Positions 17,521 to 26,835 are shown, counted from the first letter of the stretch. The stretch is 64,000 nt of DNA from Endozoicomonas gorgoniicola (GCF_025562715.2 NZ_JAPFCC010000001.1:2746501-2810500), one strand, 5' to 3'. Made by a program: numbers and translations. The notes: generated by a model not told the origin, from the sequence alone.

Positions 17521-18288
17521 ATGAAACTTAGAGTACTGACCGGACTATCGCTCTTCCTGATAAACACGCTTGCCACAGCTGACAGCATTAATTTCATTCA
17601 GGCAAATGCGTCGCCCAACCTGGCATTAATGGTCATTGATATGCAGGAGGATAAACAAACAAAATTACCCGGTACTCCTCTGCTTCATAAGCGCCAAAGA
17701 CAAGCGGTTGAAGCCGCTTATGCCTCCGGAATTACGGTCGTTTGCGTCAATATGGGGGTCGTTTATAAAGGTCAAAAGGCCGCTATTCCCTGCCCGGAGA
17801 GCATCATTCCTGCGAAAGTTAAAAAGTCTGCGCAGTATCATGAACACATCAAAGCTATTCCTGTAGAGTCCATTAACCAAGACACCTATCCTAAAAGTGC
17901 ATTTGAAGACGGAGAGCTGCACAAAAAACTACAGGCATCAGGTATTACGCGTTTGATACTTGCCGGAGCGTATGTGGAAGTTTGTGTTGATGCCTCGTTG
18001 AGAAGCGCTCTGGGGCTTGGGTATAAGGTGTTAATGGAACCGGGCCTTGTCACAGGGATAAGACGCAAATCGCAGTTATTAAAGGATAATAATGAAACCC
18101 AACAAAACGAATATGAAAGCTTACTGTTCGAGACTGTCAGGAAAAGGACATTAAGTCACTATATGTCTCATAATTTAAGTATTATATGTACGCCTTCGAG
18201 AACAACTTCCTATTCAAAAGACTTTGATCCCGATGATGGCTCACCAAGCATCACAAACAGAGGGTTTACAGAGTGCCTTATCCTCTGA
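17521..18288 (+). CDS. Exported isochorismatase-like cysteine hydrolase
   Basis: 255 aa with a Sec signal peptide (about residues 1-20, cleavage near LATA-DS). Isochorismatase fold with the full triad: Asp in LMVIDMQED, Lys in TYPKSAF, Cys in AYVEVCVDASLRSA. The family includes RutB, nicotinamidase and N-carbamoyl amidohydrolases, nearly always cytoplasmic, so export is unusual. The last 60 residues (SHYMSHNLSI onward) do not belong to the core. The substrate is unknown. Its place next to the purine regulators hints at a ureido or amide compound outside the cytoplasm (inference). It has its own terminator. Confidence 0.8.
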   Translation: MKLRVLTGLSLFLINTLATADSINFIQANASPNLALMVIDMQEDKQTKLPGTPLLHKRQRQAVEAAYASGITVVCVNMGVVYKGQKAAIPCPESIIPAKVKKSAQYHEHIKAIPVESINQDTYPKSAFEDGELHKKLQASGITRLILAGAYVEVCVDASLRSALGLGYKVLMEPGLVTGIRRKSQLLKDNNETQQNEYESLLFETVRKRTLSHYMSHNLSIICTPSRTTSYSKDFDPDDGSPSITNRGFTECLIL

Positions 18289-18315
18289 GATTCATTAAAC
18301 CCAGCGCATGACAGC

Positions 18316-18343
18316 TTCCTCGGTATCCTGAGGAATTTGTTTT
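18316..18343 (+). terminator. Terminator after the isochorismatase-like gene
   Basis: Eight-pair stem TTCCTCGG/CTGAGGAA with a TATC loop (18316-18335), followed by TTTGTTTT. Confidence 0.75.
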
Positions 18344-18432
18344 GAAATATATTTTTTCCTGGGGGAGCGGTCTCATGGACAGCATTTACAGGCTGCGAAT
18401 AGCAGGCTGTAAGCCAGGATGGCAAGAAGAAA

Positions 18433-19254
18433 TCAGTTAATATATGAAGGGCTGTTATGAAATATCCCAGGATATTTCATTTTCAATTTGTCATAAATTT
18501 CTTTTTTTATATACCAGACAAACTCCTCTTGTTTTGGTTTGGATTCAAGTGGTTTTACTTCGCCTGAAGCCTGTAAAAATTGAACTTTCTTTGGTAAATC
18601 ACTATCAAGGTGCTCAGTTCTTCGAAAGTAAAACTCTCCATTATTTGCCCTGTTCCATGTCAGAAAGACATTGTCACCAAGATAGATTACCCCTTCTTTA
18701 TCAAGACGATTTTCCAAATTAGATATTATAACAACAGTGCCAGGTTGAAGCCCAGCACGACTAATAGCATCATGAAGAGTTCGGACTTTTAAATCCTTTA
18801 ATAAAATCTGATTACTTTTACTGGTGAAGTCTCTCATGCCAAAAGCAAGGTAAAGCATGATAAACGAGCATGATGGAACAGCTCCGAGAAAACTATTTTC
18901 ATAACTTACAGTAATGTTACTAATTATGGGCTTCCACCCAAACGACAGCAGGTTAAGTAACCTTCGGCTTGTTTTCCAGGGTAGCTCCATCTTTCTTCCT
19001 TCCAGTTCAATAATGACATCATCAAGTGTTTGAGGTCCGGCACCTGAGCTCAGCTTTTTTAAATTATGCCCATCAACAACTATAGGAAGGTACTGGAAAA
19101 GAGTTAATTGTTGCACAGACACGGAAGGCTTAAGTATCGAAAGGCTTTCTTCTTTTGGTACGATTTTTATCGTTAGGGATGTTGCATCAATGGAAAATAG
19201 AGAAAAAAATAACAAAAATAAAAAGGACTGATTAACCCTGCTTATCTGCATCAT
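18433..19254 (-). CDS. Secreted protein of unknown function
   Basis: 273 aa with an N-terminal signal peptide (residues 1-25, LFLLFFSLFSIDATS). I do not recognise the family. The mature part has a hydrophobic stretch around residues 105-140 (SCSFIMLYLAFGM), then a segment (PGTVVIISNL...GVIYLGDNVFLTWNR) that could be a small beta-barrel, and ends in a charged tail. It is visibly AT-richer than the flanking purine and helicase genes, which suggests acquisition. Alone on its strand, with no operon partners. Confidence 0.65.
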   Translation of the reverse strand: MMQISRVNQSFLFLLFFSLFSIDATSLTIKIVPKEESLSILKPSVSVQQLTLFQYLPIVVDGHNLKKLSSGAGPQTLDDVIIELEGRKMELPWKTSRRLLNLLSFGWKPIISNITVSYENSFLGAVPSCSFIMLYLAFGMRDFTSKSNQILLKDLKVRTLHDAISRAGLQPGTVVIISNLENRLDKEGVIYLGDNVFLTWNRANNGEFYFRRTEHLDSDLPKKVQFLQASGEVKPLESKPKQEEFVWYIKKEIYDKLKMKYPGIFHNSPSYIN

Positions 19255-19437
19255 AACATTCTAGTACCTTAGTTTATTGTTGGTAGTTCAGATATTTTTG
19301 AATCAGGAGTTTAGATTAAAAAAGTCCTTTACGGTGTTTTTCAAGATAGTCATTCCTGGTATCTGGCAGATGAAAGCACTCGAACCACTAGTGCATCCTG
19401 CGGTAAAATAATGAACTAAAGTACTGATTTTAAAACG

Positions 19438-19574
19438 GAAGCCAAAGTGCAGGAGTCAAAGCATGCTGTGATCTTGCATGTTTGCCAGAAAAAAATCAGA
19501 AAACACCTAAAAAAGAATTAGAGCTCGGATACCAGCGATTAAAGGAGGTTCAAAATGGCAAACTTAAGCTATAA
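19438..19574 (+). pseudogene. Remnant of a HigB/RelE-type (Gp49-like) toxin
   Basis: Only the 3' end is readable and it needs a frame change. One frame gives ESKHAVILHVCQKK; the other continues KTPKKELELGYQRLKEVQNG. Together they match the usual toxin ending (LHxFxKKtxKTPxxEixxA). No intact start or N-terminus is visible in the 180 bases upstream. It overlaps the antitoxin remnant as in a functional operon. Confidence 0.55.
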
Positions 19575-19756
19575 AGCGTTTCGCAAAAAAGCACTTGAGC
19601 GTGAAGATGTTCAGGCAGCTATGGCCGAAAAAAGCAGAGTTTTTTGCTCTCCGCCGTGAAAGCGCTAACAGCAAAACGTTACCCAGCCCGGGCATGTTAA
19701 AAAAATACGCCGAGGCCACCGGCCACAAGCTGAACATCACCTTTTCGCCTGCCTGA
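19555..19756 (+). pseudogene. Remnant of an XRE-type antitoxin
   Basis: Begins with a good ribosome-binding site (AAAGGAGG) and MANLSYKAFRKKALEREDVQAAM, then shifts frame. The second frame reads FFALRRESANS, then jumps to LKKYAEATGHKLNITF, the normal antitoxin C-terminus. The helix-turn-helix of about 30 residues between these blocks is missing. It is therefore both frameshifted and internally deleted. From 19255 to 19437 nothing else recognisable is present. Confidence 0.65.
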
Positions 19757-19906
19757 AACGGTTACCGGTAACCAGAATTACCAGTAGTAATAATCCAGCT
19801 TCCTTTCATCTCCTACAGAAAGTGTCTCGCTACAACTACAAATAGATAGCAATAAAAGACTACAAACAGCTAAAATTCACCTTTTCAAATTCCCAACCTA
19901 TATTCC

Positions 19907-22900
19907 ATGTCTGAACTCAATATCGACTTCAATCAAATTTTTGGCGCCAAAGCCTATGGCAGAGGAAAAAAATACTTCCAGTCCTGCCATGTACTGGGTA
20001 TGGAGCTTGACAAAGACAAATATTATTTAAAAGGTGAGGTTCTTGGCTCAGGTGCTCACCGCTACACAGTAAGTATCACCATCTGGCCAGATACTCCTGA
20101 AGAGGAGCTGATCGAAGGGTACTGCTCCTGCCCTATGGAATACAACTGCAAGCACGTTTGTGCAGTGCTACTCGGTGCCGAGAAAAAGTACGGTGCAGAC
20201 ACTATCAACGCCCTGATTGACGGATATTCCGGTGATGTCATTGAAGGCACCGTTGAAAGTTTTTCAGATTTTGAAGATAACCTGCACAATGAGTTGAGTG
20301 CCATTAAAGCGGCTTTAAACCACGAAGATTCACCAAGAGCAGAAGCACTCAAAGAAATTATCAGTTCAATGGAGCGCCTGGGAGTTTCTCTTGAAGACAT
20401 AGGCTGGCCAGTGCCTTCATCAGAAATCAAACCGGCATCAGGCATTTCCGACCCGGAAAAAGCCAGGCTAAAAAAACAAAGAGCCCAGTGGCTCAAAAAC
20501 CTTAACAAGGTCACCAGCACAAGCACTAAAGCCGAAACAGCCACCAAAAAACAGCCGGGCTGTCTTGTCTACATTCTGAACTTTGACAGGGATGGCAACA
20601 CATCCGTCAGTATGCACCTCTCCCGGTACCTTAAAAAAGGTGGTCTGGGCAAGTTCACATCGTTCTACGGTGCGCAGACAGGCATTCAGAACTACAGCTG
20701 GCCCGCCAGTGTAAACGATCAGGACAAACACATTATCAAAATGGCGTATGTCCACAACGAGCTGACGCCTTACGGCAACAGAATGCAGATTCGCGAATCC
20801 CAGGGTGCCGAGTTATTGCGGAAGATTATTGCTACCGGTCGCTGTACATTCGATGAGCATTCAAAACAACTGATCAGCAAAGGCGACCCGATCAAAGGTG
20901 AACTACGCTGGCTGGTTGACGAGCAGGGATTGCAACAGCCTGCGCTATTCAGTCAGAGTAATGACCGGCTGAACCTGATACCCACAACACCGCCCCATTA
21001 CCTGAGAGTCAGTGAAAGCATTGCCGAGTGCGGGGAACTGACTCAACTACCGGATGGTGAAGTGCTGCAAACCCTGTTACAGGCACCACCACTGGACAGT
21101 GACGGCATCAACGAAACCCAGAATGCTCTCTCCAGCCTGTTTAACGACGACGCTAGTCTATCGTTCAATAAATCCGTACAGCTCCCCAGAAAAATCAAAA
21201 CACAGTTTATTGCACCTAAGCCTGTTCTTAACCTGAGCAGCCACCCCCTCAAGCCCGACGGTGAAATCGCCCGTGCCAACCTGTTATTCGCTTACGATGA
21301 ACATCGTATCGAATTCGAAAGCCCGGCCGACTCCGTCACCCTGCCCGATAACGACGAAGTGATTGTTCCACGACAAACTCAACAGGAAATGCAATACGCC
21401 CAAGAGCTGATGCCCTACCTCGTTCCAGCTGGCCCTGAACATTCTGCCGGGCTCAGGGAGTATGATTTAATCATCGAGCCTCCTGTCGATCACTACCAGC
21501 AAGGCTGGTTGCAGTTTATCTCTCACGTTGTCCCCGAACTGGAAGACAATGGCTGGACGGTGGAAACGGACGACAGCTTCCCATTCCAGTTTGAACCCAT
21601 TTCTGATGATGACTGGTACGCAGAACTCGACGAGTCCCAGATGGACTGGTTTACCCTGAAGCTGGGTATAAATATTGACGGTAAATCCATAGACCTGCTG
21701 CCTCTGCTGGCTCGACAACTTCACCGGTTACCTTCTCCGGATGAACTCCGAAAAATGCCTGAAGATGCCACGGTACCAGTGACTCTCCCCGGAGGGCGGT
21801 TTATTAACCTGCCCGCTGAACGCCTGCAGCTGATTGTCGGAACCCTGCTGGAGCTTTATGGTGACCGTCCGCTCGAAGAGTATCGTCTGCAAAATCATCA
21901 TGCCGATATCTGGGAGGAACTGCACGACAAACTGGGTCTACCCTGGGCTGGCGGTAATAAACTGCTGGAACTGGCCCGTAAGTTAAAACGCTTCAAACGA
22001 ATGAAGAAAGTGGCAGCCCCCAAAGCTCTTCAGGCCGAACTGCGACCTTACCAGCAGGATGGTCTCTCCTGGCTGCAATTCCTCCGTGAATACGGTTTGA
22101 ACGGGATACTGGCCGACGACATGGGACTGGGCAAAACCATTCAGACCCTGTCCCACCTGCAACTGGAAAAACAACGACTGGGCAACAAACTGCCCCCAAG
22201 CCTCGTGGTTTGCCCCACCAGCCTGCTGCATAACTGGAAGAACGAAGCACATCGCTTCACCCCGGAATTAAAGGTTCACATTCACCACGGTGCACAGCGG
22301 GACAGCAACATCATTAACGACGCCGACCTGATTCTGACCAGCTATGGTGTGATTCAACGAGACTTTGAACAACTCAGTCAAACTAACTTTCACCTGCTCG
22401 CACTGGATGAAGCCCAGGCAGTGAAAAACCCCAACGCAAAAAGCGCCAGGGCCGTTCGCTGCCTGAACGCGGCACATAAACTGTGCATCACCGGCACACC
22501 CATGGAAAACCATCTTGGTGAACTATGGTCTTTATACGACTTTCTTATGCCCGGTTTCCTGGGTGCCAGGGACCAGTTCACCCGTTTCTACCGCACACCG
22601 ATTGAAAAGCACAACAACAAAAAACAATCCAAAAAGCTACAAAAACGGGTAGCACCGTTTATGCTGCGTCGAAACAAAGACCTGGTGGCGAAAGAACTGC
22701 CACCCAAAACAGAAATCATCCGCACCACGGAGCTGGATGGTAAACAACGGGATTTATACGAAACCATTCGTGCCAGCATGGAATCCAGAGTCAAAGATGA
22801 AATTGAAAAAAAAGGTCTGGCCCGTTCCCAGATTGTCATTCTTGACGCCCTGCTGAAAATGCGACAGGCCTGTTGCGACCCGTCACTGGTCAAACTGGAA

Positions 22901-23449
22901 CAAGCCAAAAAAGTACCGGAATCTGCCAAGCTCGACCTGTTAATGAGCCTGGTCACTCCCATTGTTGAAGAAGGCAGGAAAATCCTGATCTTTTCCCAGT
23001 TCACCACGATGCTCAAACTCATAGAAGCACGACTGAAAGCTGCGAATATCGAGTGGGTGAAATTAACCGGTCAAACCAGAGATCGAAACCGCCCCATTAA
23101 GGCCTTTCAGGAAGGTGATATTCCTGTCTTCCTTATCAGCCTGAAAGCCGGTGGCACAGGCTTAAACCTGACTGCCGCCGACACCGTTATCCACTACGAC
23201 CCCTGGTGGAATCCAGCCGTAGAAGATCAGGCCAGTGACCGGTCACACCGGATCGGTCAGGACAAACCCGTTTTTGTCTACAAACTCGTCACAGAAGGCA
23301 CCGTGGAAGAAAAAATTCAGGAACTCAAGGAGAAAAAGAAAAGCATTGCCGCGTCACTCTATGGAGAAACCAGTAGCAAGAAAAAGCAGTCCATTACCGC
23401 CGAGGATCTGAATGTTCTGTTTGAACCCTTAAAATCAGCGGAAGATTAA
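19907..23449 (+). CDS. SWIM zinc-finger SNF2-family DEAD/DEAH helicase
   Basis: 1180-aa double-stranded DNA translocase of the Swi2/Snf2 superfamily. SWIM zinc finger near residues 70-87 (CSCPMEYNCKHVC). A bacterial SNF2-associated region follows. The ATPase core has Walker A DDMGLGKT (about residue 740), DEAQ box LALDEAQAVKNP (about 833) and the C-terminal lobe with GTGLNLTAADTVIHYDPWWNPAVEDQ and RSHRIGQ (about 1085-1120). The family is thought to act in transcription or repair by moving along DNA; the precise role in bacteria is unsettled. It stands alone and ends at a strong palindrome. Confidence 0.93.
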   Translation: MSELNIDFNQIFGAKAYGRGKKYFQSCHVLGMELDKDKYYLKGEVLGSGAHRYTVSITIWPDTPEEELIEGYCSCPMEYNCKHVCAVLLGAEKKYGADTINALIDGYSGDVIEGTVESFSDFEDNLHNELSAIKAALNHEDSPRAEALKEIISSMERLGVSLEDIGWPVPSSEIKPASGISDPEKARLKKQRAQWLKNLNKVTSTSTKAETATKKQPGCLVYILNFDRDGNTSVSMHLSRYLKKGGLGKFTSFYGAQTGIQNYSWPASVNDQDKHIIKMAYVHNELTPYGNRMQIRESQGAELLRKIIATGRCTFDEHSKQLISKGDPIKGELRWLVDEQGLQQPALFSQSNDRLNLIPTTPPHYLRVSESIAECGELTQLPDGEVLQTLLQAPPLDSDGINETQNALSSLFNDDASLSFNKSVQLPRKIKTQFIAPKPVLNLSSHPLKPDGEIARANLLFAYDEHRIEFESPADSVTLPDNDEVIVPRQTQQEMQYAQELMPYLVPAGPEHSAGLREYDLIIEPPVDHYQQGWLQFISHVVPELEDNGWTVETDDSFPFQFEPISDDDWYAELDESQMDWFTLKLGINIDGKSIDLLPLLARQLHRLPSPDELRKMPEDATVPVTLPGGRFINLPAERLQLIVGTLLELYGDRPLEEYRLQNHHADIWEELHDKLGLPWAGGNKLLELARKLKRFKRMKKVAAPKALQAELRPYQQDGLSWLQFLREYGLNGILADDMGLGKTIQTLSHLQLEKQRLGNKLPPSLVVCPTSLLHNWKNEAHRFTPELKVHIHHGAQRDSNIINDADLILTSYGVIQRDFEQLSQTNFHLLALDEAQAVKNPNAKSARAVRCLNAAHKLCITGTPMENHLGELWSLYDFLMPGFLGARDQFTRFYRTPIEKHNNKKQSKKLQKRVAPFMLRRNKDLVAKELPPKTEIIRTTELDGKQRDLYETIRASMESRVKDEIEKKGLARSQIVILDALLKMRQACCDPSLVKLEQAKKVPESAKLDLLMSLVTPIVEEGRKILIFSQFTTMLKLIEARLKAANIEWVKLTGQTRDRNRPIKAFQEGDIPVFLISLKAGGTGLNLTAADTVIHYDPWWNPAVEDQASDRSHRIGQDKPVFVYKLVTEGTVEEKIQELKEKKKSIAASLYGETSSKKKQSITAEDLNVLFEPLKSAED

Positions 23450-23462
23450 GGGGATCTGAACT

Positions 23463-23495
23463 CGTCATCCCCGCGAAGCTATGGCGGGGATGACG
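23463..23495. repeat. REP-like palindrome, probable terminator of the helicase gene
   Basis: Perfect 12-bp arms CGTCATCCCCGC/GCGGGGATGACG with an 8-base loop, 13 bases after the helicase stop. This type of GC-rich palindrome is repeated in many proteobacterial genomes and can stabilise or end transcripts. Confidence 0.7.
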
Positions 23496-23578
23496 GTGTA
23501 AGGTGCATTAAAGAACTGCTGTCTATTTCGTATAAGCCAGCTTGTTAGCAAAGATCACTTTCCAACCGCCAGATAAAC

Positions 23579-25476
23579 ATTAGGTAAGGCGGGGCTATTG
23601 CCCCGTCCTTCCCACAGAACCGTGCGTACGGACCTCGTACACGGCTCCTGCACTCTCTATCCCTTAACAATAAGGGGCAAGAACGCCCGTTTTAACGCCT
23701 TCCAAATTGAACAACTTTATCTCATTGAACCAGTTGTTCGGCATGGCTAAATGCGACAGGGGACTGCACGCATTTCTCCATGAACGCATTTTGATGTACT
23801 TAAATGGTGGCTTGTAACCCAGTTGCTTCAGCCGACGATGCAGCTTCGCTGGTTTCTTCCACTGTTTCAGTTGTAAACATCTCAGCCTGCGCCTCATCCA
23901 TCCTGTCAGCCGTTTTAATTCACGACTACAGTTCGCTATCCTGAAGTAATTAGCAAATCCTCGTATCACAGGGTTCAGTTCTCGGATTACTCCTTCAAGG
24001 TTCGTTCCCCGATTCCTTTTCGTGATTCGCTTTACCTTTGCTTTCAGTGCGTTGAGCTTCTTTTCCTGTATGCGCGTATAGCTGCTCAGGATTTCAACTC
24101 CCAGAAATTTCACACCCTCGCCGCTATGGGCTATGTGTGTTTTATTCTGGTTGACCGTCAGTTTCAGGTCTTGCTCCAGTACTTTGGTCGCCACTTTCAG
24201 AGCGTTTTCTGCCGCTGCTTTGGAGCCACACAGAATCAGGATATCGTCCGCATAGCGGACAATCCTGTGCTTGCGTCGCATCATTTCCTGATCAAACGCA
24301 TCAAGATAGACGTTTGAGATTAAGGGACTGATCACTCCGCCCTGTGGACTGCCTGTTTCCGTGGCTTCCAGTTGATAGCCAACCATCACCCCGCTTTTCA
24401 GGAACATTCTGATCAGGTTCAGGATGCTTCCATCTGCCACTTTGTGCCTGAACGCCTTGAGAATTAACTCGTGGTCGAGTCGGTCAAAGCATTTGGACAA
24501 GTCCATGTCCACCACCCAGCGTCTGTCGTACTTTCGTATGAACAGGGTCGCCTTGGTAATGGCTTGATGGCAGCTTCGATTCGGTCTGTACCCATAGCTG
24601 GACGGGTGGAAGTCCGGATCAAAGATCGGGGTCAGGATATTTAGAAGTGCTTGTTGGACGATTCGGTCTTTTACTGCGGGGATTCCCAGCAGACGCTTTC
24701 CACCGTCTTCTTTGTCGATTTCTACACGCTTTACCGGTAGCGGTTTGTAGCGCTTTTCCCGCAATTCAAGCAGTAACTGTTCAAGATTACCACGCAGATT
24801 CGAGGCGTAGTCGCTCAGGCTCTGCCCATCTATTCCGGCCGCACCTTTCGCTTTCCATACCTTTTTGAATCCGTTGTAAAGCGCTTCCATCGTCAGCAAG
24901 CGCCCATACAGGCTATAATATACTCTCATCAGTTACTGTCTCACGACAGACAGATTGCGCCATCCTTCTACTGTGGCCGGATTCTTCATGGACATTCACA
25001 GGCGTTCTGGCTCAAGGCAATCTACCTGCTACCTGTCCTTTACTCCCGAGCGCGGCTCTTTCTTTTAGCAGGATTGTTCCCAACCTCACCAGCCGAAGAT
25101 GTCCTGCCTCGTCAGGCAGCTTGTGCGCTCACAGTGTCATTCCTGCGGTCTGACTGTTCTTTAAGAATGCTTCACCCCTTCGCAACATCTGCCGCTTTTG
25201 ACGACACATGCCCTACAGTCACTCTGGCTGTAGTCATTCCGGTTTTGCCCTCCGAACGGTTACCCGCCTTCACAGGCCGGAATTTCATCACTACTACAGG
25301 ATCATCTGCCACCTCACACCACTGTTACCCTTGAGTTTCCTCTTGCGATAACAGCCCCTGAGATTCAGAGATTGATGCCAGGCTTCCCCAGTTACTAAAC
25401 GGTTCCCTGTCAGAAATGCCACCCTCAAGCACAGAGTTGGGACTGACTGAGTATCGGGCTTTGCGCTATTTCGCAC
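23579..25476 (-). mobile_element. Group II intron (boundaries estimated)
   Basis: About 1.9 kb on the minus strand. The 3' end is recognisable: a domain V hairpin with arms GAGCCGTG/CACGGTTC (about 23615-23645), then a domain VI stem (ACGGGGC/GCCCCG region) ending near CTTACCTAAT at about 23579. The 5' end is placed at a GTGCG motif (25472-25476), 550 bases before the maturase start, a usual distance. The 5' boundary is only a candidate: another GTGCG-like site could serve. It carries an intact-looking maturase. Confidence 0.65.
23664..24929 (-). CDS. ltrA: Group II intron reverse transcriptase/maturase
   Basis: 421 aa. Reverse-transcriptase blocks in order: GAAGIDGQSLSDYA, RPLGIP-like RLLGIPAVKDRIVQQALL, FHPSSYGYRPNRSCHQAI, VDMDLSKCFDRLDH, GSPQGGVISPLISNVYLD and the catalytic YADD (RYADDILIL). 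The maturase region (GFANYFRIANCSRELKRLTGWMRRRLRCLQLKQWKK) is complete. No C-terminal HNH endonuclease is seen, so it is an endonuclease-less form. Splices its host RNA and reverse transcribes it for mobility. Start ATG at 24929; MEALYNGF at 24890 is an alternative. Confidence 0.93.
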   Translation of the reverse strand: MRVYYSLYGRLLTMEALYNGFKKVWKAKGAAGIDGQSLSDYASNLRGNLEQLLLELREKRYKPLPVKRVEIDKEDGGKRLLGIPAVKDRIVQQALLNILTPIFDPDFHPSSYGYRPNRSCHQAITKATLFIRKYDRRWVVDMDLSKCFDRLDHELILKAFRHKVADGSILNLIRMFLKSGVMVGYQLEATETGSPQGGVISPLISNVYLDAFDQEMMRRKHRIVRYADDILILCGSKAAAENALKVATKVLEQDLKLTVNQNKTHIAHSGEGVKFLGVEILSSYTRIQEKKLNALKAKVKRITKRNRGTNLEGVIRELNPVIRGFANYFRIANCSRELKRLTGWMRRRLRCLQLKQWKKPAKLHRRLKQLGYKPPFKYIKMRSWRNACSPLSHLAMPNNWFNEIKLFNLEGVKTGVLAPYC

Positions 25477-25634
25477 GCTTGCCGCTCCCAACCTGCCGAA
25501 TCAGGTTCGCTTGCGCTGTGTACCTCTGACTTCCTATGGCTTCCTTCAGACCCAACCGTTGGCCAGTTACGCCCTTGCCATTCAGATTGCCTTCCCCTCA
25601 GTCGGGGCGGCTCAGGCTTCTTTCAGCCTGACGG

Positions 25635-25658
25635 GTTTGCCCGCTTCGCTGGGCAAAC
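25635..25658. repeat. Short palindrome next to the tRNA terminator
   Basis: Perfect 8-bp arms GTTTGCCC/GGGCAAAC with a GCTTCGCT loop. It lies directly downstream of the tRNA array terminator on the minus strand and 160 bases outside the proposed intron end. The remaining sequence between 25477 and 25634 shows no gene. Confidence 0.6.
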
Positions 25659-25690
25659 AAAAAAAACCCGAAGCCTTGAGACTTCGGGTT
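25659..25690 (-). terminator. Terminator of the tRNA-Val/Asp array
   Basis: On the minus strand a 7-bp stem CCCGAAG/CTTCGGG (25667-25688), extended by AAA/TTT pairs, is followed by eight T. It lies 10 bases after the last tRNA-Asp. Confidence 0.9.
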
Positions 25691-25700
25691 TCAGGAATAA

Positions 25701-25777
25701 TGGCGGACCGGACGGGACTCGAACCCGCGACCTCCGGCGTGACAGGCCGGCATTCTAACCAACTGAACTACCGGTCC
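25701..25777 (-). tRNA. tRNA-Asp(GTC), promoter-distal copy
   Basis: 77 bases including encoded CCA. Acceptor GGACCGG pairs with CCGGTCC; anticodon loop CTGTCAC holds GTC; T arm GGGTTCGAGTCCC. Last gene of the array, just before the terminator. Confidence 0.97.
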
Positions 25778-25820
25778 GCATAATCTTTTCTTTGTGAAGC
25801 TAACACTTCAGCATCATGTT

Positions 25821-25896
25821 TGGTGGGTGATGACGGGATCGAACCGCCGACCCTCTGCTTGTAAGGCAGATGCTCTCCCAGCTGAGCTAATCACCC
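25821..25896 (-). tRNA. tRNA-Val(TAC)
   Basis: 76 bases including encoded CCA. Acceptor GGGTGAT pairs with ATCACCC; anticodon loop TTACAAG holds TAC; T arm CGGTTCGATCCCG. The spacer to the next Asp carries the weakest form of the repeated hairpin. Confidence 0.97.
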
Positions 25897-25993
25897 ATTC
25901 TTTACTACAAAGGTCGATGCAACGCCTGTCGTGCTGCAACTTACTCTCTATTAAAGAGAACTCTCTGTAAAGATAACTCTCTACATGAAGAGA

Positions 25994-26070
25994 TGGCGGA
26001 CCGGACGGGACTCGAACCCGCGACCTCCGGCGTGACAGGCCGGCATTCTAACCAACTGAACTACCGGTCC
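25994..26070 (-). tRNA. tRNA-Asp(GTC)
   Basis: Identical to the copy at 25701, with encoded CCA. Confidence 0.97.
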
Positions 26071-26113
26071 GCATAATCTTTTCTTTGTGAAGCTAACGCT
26101 TCAGCATAATATT

Positions 26114-26189
26114 TGGTGGGTGATGACGGGATCGAACCGCCGACCCTCTGCTTGTAAGGCAGATGCTCTCCCAGCTGAGCTAATCACCC
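26114..26189 (-). tRNA. tRNA-Val(TAC)
   Basis: Identical to the copy at 25821, with encoded CCA. Confidence 0.97.
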
Positions 26190-26266
26190 ATTCTTTACTA
26201 CAAAAGTCGCTGCGCCTGTCGTGCAACAATCTACTCTCTGTAAAGAAAACTCTCTACCTGAAGAGA

Positions 26267-26343
26267 TGGCGGACCGGACGGGACTCGAACCCGCGACCTC
26301 CGGCGTGACAGGCCGGCATTCTAACCAACTGAACTACCGGTCC
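26267..26343 (-). tRNA. tRNA-Asp(GTC)
   Basis: Identical to the other Asp copies; the spacer to its Val partner carries the GGAGC/GCTCC hairpin variant. Confidence 0.97.
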
Positions 26344-26386
26344 GCATATTCTTTTCTTTGTGGAGCTAACGCTCCAGCATAATATT

Positions 26387-26462
26387 TGGTGGGTGATGAC
26401 GGGATCGAACCGCCGACCCTCTGCTTGTAAGGCAGATGCTCTCCCAGCTGAGCTAATCACCC
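26387..26462 (-). tRNA. tRNA-Val(TAC)
   Basis: Identical to the other Val copies, with encoded CCA. Confidence 0.97.
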
Positions 26463-26558
26463 ATTCTTTACTACAAAAGTCGCTGCTGCGCCTGTCGTGC
26501 AACAATCTACTCTCTGTAAAGAAAACTCTCTGTAAAGAAAACTCTCTACCTGAAGAGA

Positions 26559-26635
26559 TGGCGGACCGGACGGGACTCGAACCCGCGACCTCCGGCGTGA
26601 CAGGCCGGCATTCTAACCAACTGAACTACCGGTCC
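26559..26635 (-). tRNA. tRNA-Asp(GTC)
   Basis: Identical to the other Asp copies; second pair with the GGAGC/GCTCC hairpin variant. Confidence 0.97.
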
Positions 26636-26678
26636 GCATATTCTTTTCTTTGTGGAGCTAACGCTCCAGCATAATATT

Positions 26679-26754
26679 TGGTGGGTGATGACGGGATCGA
26701 ACCGCCGACCCTCTGCTTGTAAGGCAGATGCTCTCCCAGCTGAGCTAATCACCC
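26679..26754 (-). tRNA. tRNA-Val(TAC)
   Basis: Identical to the other Val copies, with encoded CCA. Confidence 0.97.
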
Positions 26755-26835
26755 ATTCTTTACTACAAAAGTCGTTACAACGCCTGTCGTGCTGCAACTT
26801 ACTCTCTATTAAAGAGAACTCTCTACCTGAAGAGA

